A DNA stretch of 64,000 bases from Fusobacterium sp. JB019 (GTDB lineage: Bacteria; Fusobacteriota; Fusobacteriia; Fusobacteriales; Fusobacteriaceae): the NCBI GenBank assembly GCA_030673965.1, contig JAUTCN010000011.1:1-64000 (forward strand). Direction: 5' to 3'. The translations under genes and the position numbers were made by a program. The notes under the pieces were generated by a model that saw only the letters and a list, made by a program, of their open reading frames with translations, was not told the DNA's origin and searched no databases. Below, piece after piece: positions 21,089 through 29,962 of the stretch; within the stretch, counting starts at the first letter, position 1, and each line of letters begins with the position of its first letter.

Positions 21089-22474
21089 ATGAAAAAGTCG
21101 ATTTTAGCGATATCAGAAAGAAAAGAAGTATTGAAAGAAATAAGAAAAGAACTTTTAAAGTATTATGAAGTTATAACATTTAATAATTTATTAGATGGCT
21201 TAGATATGTTGAGAGAAAGTGATTTCGATATAGTTTTATTAGATCAATACTTAACTTGGTTTAATTTTGCAGATGCTAAGAAAAAGTTAAATGGTGTAGG
21301 AAAAGAGTTTGTGACAATAGGATTAATTGATGAAGAAACAGAAGAGATTTTAGAAGAGTTAAACAAAGCTAAAATTTATAGTTATGCCTTAAAACCTGTA
21401 AAAGGAGAAGAAATAGTTAAGCTAATTAAGCCTGCTATTGAAAATGTTGATAATATAAAAAAATATAAAAAATTAAAAGAAAAAGTTAGTGAATTAGAAG
21501 AACAAAAAGAGATAGTAGGACAGTCTTCTAAAATTAAAGAAGTAAAGGGGAAAATAGACAAAATGGCATCTACAGATTTACCTATACTAATAACAGGTGA
21601 AGCAGGTGTAGGAAAAACATTAGTAGCTAGAGAAATTTATAAGAAAAGCGATAGAAGAAGAAAAGATTATATAACTATAAATTGTGGAACTATGACAAGT
21701 GAAAATTTAGAAAGAGAACTTTTTGGATATGATAGAGGAGCTTTTTCTGGAGCAATTTCATCAAAAAAAGGAGTTTTAGAAGAGCTTGATGGCGGAACTT
21801 TATTTTTAGATGAAATAGCAGGAATTGAAACTAAAATTCAATCAAAAATATTAAGAGTAATAGAATATGGTGAATATAAAAAAGTTGGAGGGACTAGATC
21901 TAAAAGAACAGATGTGAGATTTATAGTTTCTACAGATAAAGATTTAAGAGAAGAAGTTGAAAAGGGTAAATTTAGAAAAGATTTATATCATAGATTAACA
22001 GGATTTAAGGTAGAAGTACCACCTTTAAGAGAAAGAAAAGAAGATATACCTTTATTAGCTAATTATTTTATAAATGGAATAGCTAAAGATTTAAATAAAT
22101 CAATACCAGTTCTTTCAGGAGAAGTAATGAAGTATTTAATGGAGTATTCTTTCCCTGGAAATATAAGAGAATTAAGAAATATGTTAGAAAGAATGATAAT
22201 ATTATCTGATGATAAAATTATAGGAATAGAAAATTTACCATTAGAAATAAAAATGAAATCAGATACAGTTGAAAATAAAACTGTAACAGGATTAGGACCT
22301 CTTAAAGAGATACTAGAAAAAGAGATCTTCAGTTTAGATGAAGTTGAAAAAGTAGTTATTGCAATGGCTTTACAAAGAACAAGATGGAATAAACAAGAGA
22401 CAGCTAAAATATTAGGAATAGGTAGAACAACTTTATATGAAAAAATAAGAAAATATAAATTAGATGACAAGTAA
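21089..22474 (+). CDS. NtrC-type AAA+ transcriptional regulator with degenerate receiver
   Basis: The 461-residue protein has three parts. The N-terminal receiver (1-120) keeps the phospho-acceptor Asp52 and Lys102 but lacks the usual acidic pair (ISE at 8-10). The AAA+ domain has Walker A GEAGVGKT (170-177), Walker B FLDE (239-242) and arginine-finger-like RKDLYHRL. The C-terminal Fis-type HTH has KQETAKILGIGRTTLYEKI. The sigma54-contact loop reads GAFSGA (217-222) instead of GAFTGA. No cognate kinase gene is nearby. The gene shares an operon with the foldase at 22490, 15 bases downstream, suggesting envelope-related control; that is inference. Confidence 0.85.
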   Translation: MKKSILAISERKEVLKEIRKELLKYYEVITFNNLLDGLDMLRESDFDIVLLDQYLTWFNFADAKKKLNGVGKEFVTIGLIDEETEEILEELNKAKIYSYALKPVKGEEIVKLIKPAIENVDNIKKYKKLKEKVSELEEQKEIVGQSSKIKEVKGKIDKMASTDLPILITGEAGVGKTLVAREIYKKSDRRRKDYITINCGTMTSENLERELFGYDRGAFSGAISSKKGVLEELDGGTLFLDEIAGIETKIQSKILRVIEYGEYKKVGGTRSKRTDVRFIVSTDKDLREEVEKGKFRKDLYHRLTGFKVEVPPLRERKEDIPLLANYFINGIAKDLNKSIPVLSGEVMKYLMEYSFPGNIRELRNMLERMIILSDDKIIGIENLPLEIKMKSDTVENKTVTGLGPLKEILEKEIFSLDEVEKVVIAMALQRTRWNKQETAKILGIGRTTLYEKIRKYKLDDK

Positions 22475-22489
22475 AAAGAGGAGATACTA

Positions 22490-24199
22490 ATGGCTATAAG
22501 AAAATTTAGAAAAAAAATGAAGTTGATAACTTATATAATAACAATAGCATTTGTAGTTTCATCATTGGCTCTTTATATAATGACTCAAATGAATTATTCA
22601 AAGACAAAAAATTATGCCTTTAAATTAAACGGAAATAAAGTAAGTATGAATACTATTGCTAGAAATAAATATATGATATCAAGAGGTAATGGAGTTAAAA
22701 TTGAAGAAAAAGTATATGAAATATTAGCATTAGATAAAACTATTGAGGAGGAATTAACGCAACAACTAGCAGATGATTTAAAGATTAAAATATCTAAAAA
22801 AGAAATAAATAAAGAATATTTTAAAGTTGAAAATAGTGTTAAGGATAAAGATCAGTTCAATAGAATGCTTAGAGCTCAAGGTTATACAAAAGCTTCTTTA
22901 AAAAAAGAAATAGCTAAAAGTTTAAGGGCAATGAAAGTAATAGAGTATTATGTAAGTAATGCTAAAATACCTAAAGAAGATATTTTAGCTATATATAATG
23001 AAAATAAAAACACAGTTTTCCAAGGAAAGAGTTTAAAAGAAGTGGAATCTGAGATAGAAAAATCATTATTAAAAGAAAAGGGCAATGAAGATTATTTAAA
23101 AGCAGTTTATGAGATGAAGCAAACTATGAAGATTGCAGATATCAGAGAACAAATTAAAGATAATTTTGAAAAGCTACAGTTAGAAAAATCTGGAGTTAAG
23201 TTTTCTAATGTAGAATATGATAAAGTTCTTTTAGGGTTTATTAATAGTGGAGAAAAGGAAGTTCAAGCTAGAGAAAAGGCAGAAAAATATTTAAATACTC
23301 AAGCAAAATTACTTAATTTAGCAAAAGAATATAAAGTTGACATTGAAGATGAATTACCTCTTGATTTAAAAGTAAGAGAGGCATATAAAGATGTATTCAA
23401 AAAAGTAAAAGAGAATGTAACATATACAGAAAAAGATTTAAGAAATTATTTTAAAGAAAATAGCAGTAATTATGACATTTACGCTTCAGTAAATTCATAT
23501 ATAGCTGAATTAGACATACAACCTTCTTTATTAGATAAAGAAACGACTCAAGCTGAAGCAGAAAAGATATTAAAAGAAGTAAATAAAGATAATTTTGCAG
23601 AAATTGCAAAGAAAAAATCAGAAGGTCCAAGTGCTCCAAGAGGTGGAGATTTAGGAACTTTTTCAAAACAAACTATGGTAAAAGAGTTCTCGGACGCAGT
23701 ATTTAAAGGGAAAGTCGGAGAGGTATATCCAAAAGTAGTAAACACAATTTTTGGTTCTCATATAATTTATATAGCTGAAAGAAATGATGAAGCAGGTACA
23801 GCAAGAGCAAGTCATATATTAATAAAACCAAAAATTTCAGAAGCTACGCAATTAGAATATTTAAAAACAGCTAAAGAAGCTGTAAATAAAATATCAGCTG
23901 AAGATATTAAATTTACAGATTTACCAAAAGATAAATATAAAGTAAATTCTTTATATAAAGGTATAAATGAGGCAGGTTATATACCAGGATTAGAGTTTAA
24001 TGAAAAATTAGTAAAAGAAATATATAAAAGTCCATTAAATAAAGTTTCATATAAAAAAATAAATGAGAAAATATATATATTCAAAAAAATAAAAGAAACA
24101 CCTTTTAAGAAAGCTAAATATAATGATGTTAAATCTTTAGTCAAAGAAGATTATATAGTTAAAACAGCTATGGGAACATTAAAAGAAAAGCTAAAATAA
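22490..24199 (+). CDS. membrane-anchored PpiC-type peptidyl-prolyl isomerase (PpiD/SurA-like)
   Basis: The 569-residue protein begins with a basic N-terminus and one transmembrane anchor (about residues 13-33). A SurA_N-like helical region follows. The parvulin domain includes AEIAKKKSEGPSAPRGGDLG and ends in FGSHIIYIAER (about residues 355-430). A further rotamase-like stretch begins with ARASHILIKP. Such proteins help fold exported or outer-membrane proteins. It is cotranscribed with the AAA+ regulator upstream and ends at a terminator. Confidence 0.86.
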   Translation: MAIRKFRKKMKLITYIITIAFVVSSLALYIMTQMNYSKTKNYAFKLNGNKVSMNTIARNKYMISRGNGVKIEEKVYEILALDKTIEEELTQQLADDLKIKISKKEINKEYFKVENSVKDKDQFNRMLRAQGYTKASLKKEIAKSLRAMKVIEYYVSNAKIPKEDILAIYNENKNTVFQGKSLKEVESEIEKSLLKEKGNEDYLKAVYEMKQTMKIADIREQIKDNFEKLQLEKSGVKFSNVEYDKVLLGFINSGEKEVQAREKAEKYLNTQAKLLNLAKEYKVDIEDELPLDLKVREAYKDVFKKVKENVTYTEKDLRNYFKENSSNYDIYASVNSYIAELDIQPSLLDKETTQAEAEKILKEVNKDNFAEIAKKKSEGPSAPRGGDLGTFSKQTMVKEFSDAVFKGKVGEVYPKVVNTIFGSHIIYIAERNDEAGTARASHILIKPKISEATQLEYLKTAKEAVNKISAEDIKFTDLPKDKYKVNSLYKGINEAGYIPGLEFNEKLVKEIYKSPLNKVSYKKINEKIYIFKKIKETPFKKAKYNDVKSLVKEDYIVKTAMGTLKEKLK

Positions 24200-24210
24200 A
24201 AGAGCAAAAG

Positions 24211-24240
24211 AAAAGGATAGTAATATCTATCCTTTTTTTA
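24211..24240 (+). terminator. intrinsic terminator after the foldase gene
   Basis: An AAAAGGATAG / CTATCCTTTT stem with a 6-base loop is followed by a T run. Confidence 0.9.
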
Positions 24241-24250
24241 AGCAAAAAAA

Positions 24251-24279
24251 TTGCGCTTTTTTAAAAAATGTAATATACT
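24251..24279 (+). promoter_or_regulatory. promoter of the dnaG-rpoD operon
   Basis: A TTGCGC (24251-24256) and TATACT (24274-24279) pair is separated by 17 bp, 61 bases before the dnaG start. The -35 is weak, so the assignment is moderate. Confidence 0.6.
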
Positions 24280-24339
24280 TAATAGCAGCAAAAAAATTTT
24301 AAAATAAGATTTATTTAAGATAAAGTTGGAGTTAAATTA

Positions 24340-26145
24340 ATGAAATATTATTCGGAAGATATTGATAAACTTATTGAGGAATTAAAAATAGAAGATGTTA
24401 TTGGAGATATAGTACCTTTAAAGAAAACAGGTGCTAATTATAAAGGAATATGTCCTTTTCATCCAGATACTAATCCTTCTTTTGTAGTAAGTCCGGCTAA
24501 AAAAATATGTAAATGTTTTGTTTGTGGGGCGGGAGGAAATGTAATAAAATTCTATTCTATGTATTATAAAATATCTTTTGAAGAATCTGTAGAGGCTCTT
24601 TCAAAGAAGTATAATATTCCTTTAAGAGTTTATTCTAGAAATAAAAATAGAGTTGAAAAAAATGAAAAGTATTATAAAATAATGAAAAGTGCTCATGAAT
24701 TTTATCAAGATAAAATATTTGAAAATGAAGGACAAGTTGCTTTAGAATATTTATCTAATAGAGGGGTAAATCCTAAAATTATTAAAGATAATATGTTAGG
24801 TTACGCTCCTAGCTCATGGGATAACCTTTATGATTTTTTAATAAAAAAAGGCTATAATAAAAAAGATATAATAACTTTAGGACTAGGAAAGCAGGGAGAA
24901 AAAGGAACTTATGATACTTTTAGAAATAGAGTAATTTTTCCAATTTATTCTATCAAAGGAGATATAATTGCTTTTGGTGGTAGGAGTTTAGAAAATAAAA
25001 AAGAAGTTCCTAAATATATAAATTCTTCAGATACTCCTATATTTAAAAAAGGTAAGAATTTATATGGGATAAAAAACAGAGGAAATATATTAAAAAAGAA
25101 AAATTATGCATTACTTATGGAAGGATATATGGATGTCCTTTCAGCTCATAGTTATGGCTTTGATGTAGCATTAGCTTCATTAGGGACAGCCTTTACCTAT
25201 GATCAAGGAACGCTTTTAAAAAAATATACTAAAAATGTAATCCTATGCTTAGATATGGATAATGCAGGACAAATGGCTACAGAGAAGACAGCATTTATAT
25301 TAAAAAATTTAGGTTTTAATATAAGAGTCTTAAAATTAGATAACGCCAAAGATCCTGATGAATTTCTAAATAAATTTGGTAAAGAAGCATTTTTAAAGGC
25401 TGTTAAAAACTCCTTAGAAATTTTTGATTTTTTATTTGAGATATATTCCAAAGAGTATGATTTGTCAAATATAATGTCAAAGGAAAAGTTTTTAGCTAGG
25501 TTTAAAGAATTTTTTAAAAATGTTGAATCAGTTTTAGAAAGAAATCTATATTTAGATAGGTTGTCTAAGATTTTAGATATTGATAAAAGAATATTAGAAG
25601 AAGTGTTGATAAAGAAGAATAATTTTGTAGAATTGAAAAATAGTGAAGAAATTTTTTCAAAAAGAGTTCAAAGTAAACGAGAAAAAGTAAGTCATTTAGA
25701 GGAGCTTACAATAGAATTAATTTTAGCTAAAGTAGAATATTATAAATATTTTAAAGATAAAAAAGTGGAGTCTACTTTATGTAAAAAATTATTTTATTAT
25801 TTAGAAGATAAAAGCAGTAATGGGGAAGATATGAATTTTCAAGATTTAAGAGAATTTTTTAAGTCTCCAGATATTACTGTGGAAGAAAAAGAAGAGATTT
25901 TTATGTTTAATTGCCGTTCTATAGAATTTTCAAATAAAGAAAAATTAGAAGAAAATTTAAAAGAAATATATAAATCTTGGTTTGTTAAAGAAATAAAAGA
26001 ATCTCAAAAAATAAGAAAAAATATAATAATGACAACTAAATTGAAAAAGATAGAATCTAATTTATATGAAGATATGAAGTTTGAAAATCTTTTAGCAGAA
26101 TATGATAAATTTAAAAAAATTTTAATAGAGAATGATGTATTATAG
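24340..26145 (+). CDS. dnaG: DNA primase
   Basis: The 601-residue protein has the N-terminal CHC2 zinc ribbon (CPFHPDTNPSF, then CKCFVCGAGGNVI, about residues 38-68). It also has the Toprim core (LLMEGYMDVLSAHSYGF and LCLDMDNAGQ, about residues 257-310) and a divergent C-terminal helicase-interaction region. It makes RNA primers at the replication fork. The stop is followed 15 bases later by rpoD, the classic macromolecular-synthesis pairing. Confidence 0.97.
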   Translation: MKYYSEDIDKLIEELKIEDVIGDIVPLKKTGANYKGICPFHPDTNPSFVVSPAKKICKCFVCGAGGNVIKFYSMYYKISFEESVEALSKKYNIPLRVYSRNKNRVEKNEKYYKIMKSAHEFYQDKIFENEGQVALEYLSNRGVNPKIIKDNMLGYAPSSWDNLYDFLIKKGYNKKDIITLGLGKQGEKGTYDTFRNRVIFPIYSIKGDIIAFGGRSLENKKEVPKYINSSDTPIFKKGKNLYGIKNRGNILKKKNYALLMEGYMDVLSAHSYGFDVALASLGTAFTYDQGTLLKKYTKNVILCLDMDNAGQMATEKTAFILKNLGFNIRVLKLDNAKDPDEFLNKFGKEAFLKAVKNSLEIFDFLFEIYSKEYDLSNIMSKEKFLARFKEFFKNVESVLERNLYLDRLSKILDIDKRILEEVLIKKNNFVELKNSEEIFSKRVQSKREKVSHLEELTIELILAKVEYYKYFKDKKVESTLCKKLFYYLEDKSSNGEDMNFQDLREFFKSPDITVEEKEEIFMFNCRSIEFSNKEKLEENLKEIYKSWFVKEIKESQKIRKNIIMTTKLKKIESNLYEDMKFENLLAEYDKFKKILIENDVL

Positions 26146-26160
26146 AGGAGGCTCACTAAA

Positions 26161-27408
26161 ATGAAAGAGTTGAAAGAACTTGTAAAAAATGAGAAAGTTT
26201 TAATTCTTCTCCGTAAAGCTATGAAAGATAATCTAGTTACTTATGAAGAAATTAATAGAGAATTAAAAGAAGAATTATCTCTTGAAAATATAAAACGTTT
26301 GATAGAAGGGATGATAGATCAAGGTATTGAAATAATCAAAGAGGAAGATTTAAAAACAAAAGAGAGATTAAAAAAAGCTATTAAAAAAGAAAAAAAAGAT
26401 AAAAAAGAAAAGAGTTTAAAGGCAGAAAAAAGTTCAAGAAAAAGTACAACAGATATGAAAGAATTTGAAGATGCTGAATTTAAAGATTTAAGTGCAAATG
26501 AATTAGAAGATATGGAAGAGTATGCAAAGGAAGATGCAGCTTCTTATGAAGCATATATTGCAAGTTTATCTACTGCTATGGGAGTAGACGAACCAATTAA
26601 AATGTACTTAAGAGAAATAGGACAAATACCATTATTAACTCATGCAGAAGAGATTGATTATGCTAAGAGAGCTTATGAAGGGGACGACTATGCAGTAAAA
26701 CAACTAGTAGAAGCAAACTTAAGATTAGTTGTAAGTATAGCTAAAAAGCATACTAATAGAGGTTTAAAACTACTTGATTTAATTCAAGAAGGAAATATAG
26801 GATTGATGAAAGCAGTAGAAAAATTTGAATATACTAAGGGATATAAATTTTCTACATATGCAACTTGGTGGATAAGGCAAGCAATAACTAGAGCTATAGC
26901 AGACCAAGGAAGAACAATAAGAATTCCAGTTCATATGATTGAAACTATAAATAAGATAAAAAAAGAAGCAAGAATATATTTGCAAGAAACAGGAAGAGAT
27001 GCAACAGCTGAAGTTTTAGCTAATAGGTTAGGAATGGAAGTAGAAAAAGTTAAAGCTATACAAGAAATGAATCAAGATCCAATTTCACTTGAAACTCCAG
27101 TAGGTAGTGAAGAAGATAGTGAATTAGGAGATTTTGTTGAAGATAATAAAATGTTAACTCCGTACGAAGAAACTAATAGAGTTTTGTTAAGAGAACAATT
27201 AGATGAAGTTTTAGATAGTTTAAACAGTAGAGAAAAACAGGTTTTAAGATATAGATATGGACTTGATGATGGGGCTCCAAAGACTTTAGAAGAAGTTGGG
27301 AAAATCTTTAAAGTAACTAGAGAAAGAATAAGACAAATTGAAGTTAAAGCTCTTAGAAAATTAAGACATCCAAGCAGAAGAAAGAAATTAGAAGATTTTA
27401 AAAAATAG
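26161..27408 (+). CDS. rpoD: RNA polymerase sigma factor RpoD (primary sigma70)
   Basis: The 415-residue protein has a short region 1.1 and an acidic/basic linker. Region 1.2/2 includes [16 protein letters not shown], then [15 protein letters not shown], then [18 protein letters not shown] and [14 protein letters not shown]. Region 4 carries [17 protein letters not shown]. It directs polymerase to promoters of the TTGACA/TATAAT type seen throughout this window. It follows dnaG. A small terminator overlaps its stop codon and separates it from a sigma-like paralogue. Confidence 0.98.
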   Translation: MKELKELVKNEKVLILLRKAMKDNLVTYEEINRELKEELSLENIKRLIEGMIDQGIEIIKEEDLKTKERLKKAIKKEKKDKKEKSLKAEKSSRKSTTDMKEFEDAEFKDLSANELEDMEEYAKEDAASYEAYIASLSTAMGVDEPIKMYLREIGQIPLLTHAEEIDYAKRAYEGDDYAVKQLVEANLRLVVSIAKKHTNRGLKLLDLIQEGNIGLMKAVEKFEYTKGYKFSTYATWWIRQAITRAIADQGRTIRIPVHMIETINKIKKEARIYLQETGRDATAEVLANRLGMEVEKVKAIQEMNQDPISLETPVGSEEDSELGDFVEDNKMLTPYEETNRVLLREQLDEVLDSLNSREKQVLRYRYGLDDGAPKTLEEVGKIFKVTRERIRQIEVKALRKLRHPSRRKKLEDFKK

Positions 27409-27428
27409 GAGCGAATAGCTCCTATTTT
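27402..27428 (+). terminator. terminator/attenuator overlapping the rpoD stop
   Basis: An 11-bp stem (AAAATAGGAGC with GCTCCTATTTT, 5-base loop) includes the rpoD stop codon. It probably lowers transcription into the downstream sigma-like gene, which has no obvious promoter of its own in the 24 bases that follow. Confidence 0.75.
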
Positions 27429-27452
27429 GGATAATAATAAAGAGGAGAAAAA

Positions 27453-28226
27453 ATGTTAATAGAAAATTTTAGTAAACTAGTAAGTAGAAAATACAAGGAT
27501 GATTTTAATTTTGATAAATTTATAACTGAAAATTCTGATTTTAAATTTGAATTTGAAAGAGAAGATGATTCTTTAACTTATGATGGAGAGTTAAAAGCAA
27601 GTGACTATAGTGAAGTTTTAGAATATTTTGAAGATATAAGTTTGAATGAAGCGTTATCAAAGGAAGAATTAATAGAAGCTTTAAAAGAAAAGAATGAAGA
27701 AAATAAAGGAAAGTTACTTTTAGATAATATTTCTGAAATAGCATTAATCTCTTTATATTTTTGTAGAAAAGGTATAGAATATTTAGAGCTTACACAAGAG
27801 GGAATAATAGGACTTTTAAAGGGAATAGAAAATTATTCTGTAGAAAAAGGAGATTTAAAAGGATATTTAAGAAAATGGATAGCTAGAGAAATTTCAATTT
27901 ATATTGAAGATAGATTTTTACAATTAAAAGCTGAATTTAAATATTATTTAGAAAATACAGAGAAAGAAGAATTAAATTTAACTGATGAAGAGATAGATAA
28001 AAAATTAGATGAATTAGATGAGCTAATGATAGAAGATGTTCCTTTTACTGTTAGTGATTTAGAGATAAATATATTAAGTTTATATTTTGGATTTAATAAA
28101 AGTAAAAGATTTTCTATGTATGAAATTGAAGAAGAATTAGAATTAGGAAAAGATAAGGGTGAAGAAAAATTTTATGGAATACTAATTAGATTGTCAACAG
28201 CTGATGGAGGGATGTTTTTATTATGA
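27453..28226 (+). CDS. degenerate sigma70-like protein downstream of rpoD
   Basis: This 257-residue acidic protein is not a canonical sigma factor, but two segments line up with RpoD next door. Residues 112-154 (LTQEGIIGLLKGIENYS, then GYLRKWIAREISIYIEDR) mirror region 2.1-2.4 ([17 protein letters not shown], then [14 protein letters not shown]). Residues 201-247 (SDLEINILSLYFGF and then MYEIEEELELG) mirror region 4. The aromatic melting residues and the basic recognition helix of region 4.2 are not preserved. The ATG of nif3 overlaps its stop (ATGA), implying coupling. It may bind core polymerase without normal promoter recognition; its function is unknown. Confidence 0.65.
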   Translation: MLIENFSKLVSRKYKDDFNFDKFITENSDFKFEFEREDDSLTYDGELKASDYSEVLEYFEDISLNEALSKEELIEALKEKNEENKGKLLLDNISEIALISLYFCRKGIEYLELTQEGIIGLLKGIENYSVEKGDLKGYLRKWIAREISIYIEDRFLQLKAEFKYYLENTEKEELNLTDEEIDKKLDELDELMIEDVPFTVSDLEINILSLYFGFNKSKRFSMYEIEEELELGKDKGEEKFYGILIRLSTADGGMFLL

Positions 28227-29011
28227 GACTATCAAAAATAATAAAACTATTAGAAGAAAAGTTTCCTGTTAAAAATGCAGAAGAATGGGATAATGTAGGT
28301 TTATTAGTTGGGGATAGAAAACAAGAAATAAAAAAACTTCAAATTTCTTTAGATATAACAGAAAAAGTTATTGAAAAAGCGATAGAAGAAAAAGTAGATT
28401 TAATAATTTCCCATCATCCTTTTATTTTTGGATCAATAAAAAAAATTAATACAGATTCTTTGGTTGGAAGAAAAATATTAAAACTTATTTCAAATAACAT
28501 CAGTGTGTATACATTACACACTAATTTAGATGCTTCATTAGGTGGACTTAATGATTTACTTGCTGAAAAATTAAAACTTACTGATGGGAAGATTATTGAC
28601 TCCAAAATAGATGGAGAAGAAATTTCAGGAATAGGAAGATATTTTAGAATGGAGAGTAAAATTAAATTAACAAAATTTATAGAAAATTTAAAATTTTTAT
28701 TATCATTGGAAAATGTAATTGTTTCAGGAAAAACTATAGAAACAAAAAAAATTTCTAAAATAGCTATAGTAAATGGAAGCGGAAGTAATTATTGGAGAAA
28801 AGCTAAATCAATGGGAGCAGAAGTTTTAATTACAGGAGATTTAAAATACCATGAAGCCTTGGATGCTAAGGAAGAAGGATTAATAATGATTGACATAGGT
28901 CATTATGAAAGCGAAAGATTTTTTTATGAAATATTAGCAAAAGAATTAAAAGGGATTGAGCAATTAAAAATAAATATTTATAATGATGAAGAAGTTTTAA
29001 AAATTTATTAA
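28223..29011 (+). CDS. Nif3-like dinuclear metal centre protein (YbgI/YqfO family)
   Basis: The 262-residue protein has the family motifs AEEWDNVGLLVGD (residues 19-31), ISHHPFIFG with the metal-binding histidines (about residues 63-71), YTLHTNLDAS and the C-terminal DIGHYESERF. Members bind two metal ions; some annotations call them GTP cyclohydrolase I type 2, but the physiological reaction is not settled. The start overlaps the stop of the sigma-like gene by four bases. The rpoD-nif3 neighbourhood is seen in other bacteria. Confidence 0.9.
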   Translation: MRLSKIIKLLEEKFPVKNAEEWDNVGLLVGDRKQEIKKLQISLDITEKVIEKAIEEKVDLIISHHPFIFGSIKKINTDSLVGRKILKLISNNISVYTLHTNLDASLGGLNDLLAEKLKLTDGKIIDSKIDGEEISGIGRYFRMESKIKLTKFIENLKFLLSLENVIVSGKTIETKKISKIAIVNGSGSNYWRKAKSMGAEVLITGDLKYHEALDAKEEGLIMIDIGHYESERFFYEILAKELKGIEQLKINIYNDEEVLKIY

Positions 29012-29024
29012 AAAAGGAGAAAAA

Positions 29025-29456
29025 ATGTTCAGGTTAGTAGTTTTATTTTTGATGGTAAACATATTATCCTTTGGTAAAATAGAGGATGGATTAAATTTAT
29101 TAAAGTTAAAAGAGAAAAGAAGAATAGAAAAATTGGTTACAAAAATAGAAAATAAAAAAGATGTGGTTATCTATATAAAAACAGTTAATGGAGAAGAAAG
29201 TATTCAATTAGAAAATCCTCAAAAAACAATAATGGTTATTGTTCAAAAAATTAATAATGATAAAATAGCTTCAGAATTAAAATTTACAGAAGACTTAAGG
29301 ATGGAAGAAAAAGAACATGATTTAAACTTAATTTTAACTGATAATAAAGATTATATATTTGATAAAAAATATGAAGATTATTTTGAAAATTTGTTAATTG
29401 GGATAAATAAATTGATAGATATTTCAAAAAAAGAAGAAAAAGTTACAGACAAATAA
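29025..29456 (+). CDS. small secreted protein, possibly TPM-domain related
   Basis: The 143-residue protein begins with a signal peptide (MFRLVVLFLMVNILSFG, cleavage near residue 17). The mature part has a predicted alternating strand/helix pattern: DVVIYIKTVNGEES, then IMVIVQKINND, then LNLILTDNKDYIF, then a C-terminal helix. This layout recalls TPM (Psb32/TLP18.3) domains of secreted acid-phosphatase-like proteins, but without their full motifs. It lies 13 bases after nif3 with a GGAG site and closes the operon. I cannot give it a firm function. Confidence 0.5.
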   Translation: MFRLVVLFLMVNILSFGKIEDGLNLLKLKEKRRIEKLVTKIENKKDVVIYIKTVNGEESIQLENPQKTIMVIVQKINNDKIASELKFTEDLRMEEKEHDLNLILTDNKDYIFDKKYEDYFENLLIGINKLIDISKKEEKVTDK

Positions 29457-29480
29457 ATGAATTTGTGATAAAATAATTAA

Positions 29481-29816
29481 GGTTTGGGTATTACAGTTGG
29501 TTGCTTGAATTTATTCAAGAGGAAAGTCCGGGCTCCATAGAGCAAGAGGGTAGCTAACGGCTACTGAAAGTAATTTTAAGGAAAGTGCCACAGAAAATAA
29601 ACCGCCGTAAGGTAAGGGTGAAAAGGTGGTGTAAGAGACCACCAGTTTTTTAGGAGACTGAAAAAGCTTGGTAAACCCCCTTTGGAGCAAGACTAAGAAG
29701 TAAAGGTTAAGGGCTGCTCGTCCATCTTTCGAGGTAAGTCGCTAGATCTTTTAAGCAATTGAAAGAGTAGATAAATTATCAACAAAAACAAAACCCGGCT
29801 TATGTAATGCCCGCCA
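29481..29816 (+). ncRNA. rnpB: RNase P RNA (bacterial type A)
   Basis: The universally conserved P4-region segment GAGGAAAGTCCGGGCTCC is present at 29519-29536. CACAGAAAATAAACCGCC lies near 29590, AGGGTGAAAAGGTGG near 29615, and the 3' closing segment ACCCGGCTTATG near 29793. The ends pair as helix P1: GGGTATTACA (29486-29495) with TGTAATGCCC (29803-29812). An extended -10 (TGATAAAAT, 29466-29474) lies just upstream, giving a start near 29481. It is the catalytic RNA that matures tRNA 5' ends. Exact ends are estimates. Confidence 0.95.
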
Positions 29817-29835
29817 ATTAATAAAATAATTTAAA

Positions 29836-29868
29836 ATCGTTAATCAAAAATAAGATTAACGATTTTTT
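29836..29868 (+). terminator. intrinsic terminator of rnpB
   Basis: An AATCGTTAATC / GATTAACGATT stem is followed by eight T residues. Confidence 0.93.
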
Positions 29869-29870
29869 TT

Positions 29871-29888
29871 ATGTTGCATAGGCAACAT
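29871..29888 (+). promoter_or_regulatory. HcpR-type (Crp/Fnr family) operator upstream of hcp
   Basis: The perfect palindrome ATGTTGC-ATAG-GCAACAT is centred at 29879.5. A -10 box TATAAT lies at 29909-29914, so a start near 29921 would place the operator at about -41.5, the class II activation position of Crp/Fnr proteins. A near-identical site precedes the ferredoxin gene at 32460-32477. No good -35 box is needed in such promoters, and none is seen. Confidence 0.75.
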
Positions 29889-29962
29889 AAAAAAGGAAGA
29901 GAATAGTATATAATTAATCGAATCACTTAAGAAAGCAACTATATATTAGGAGGATGAAATTA

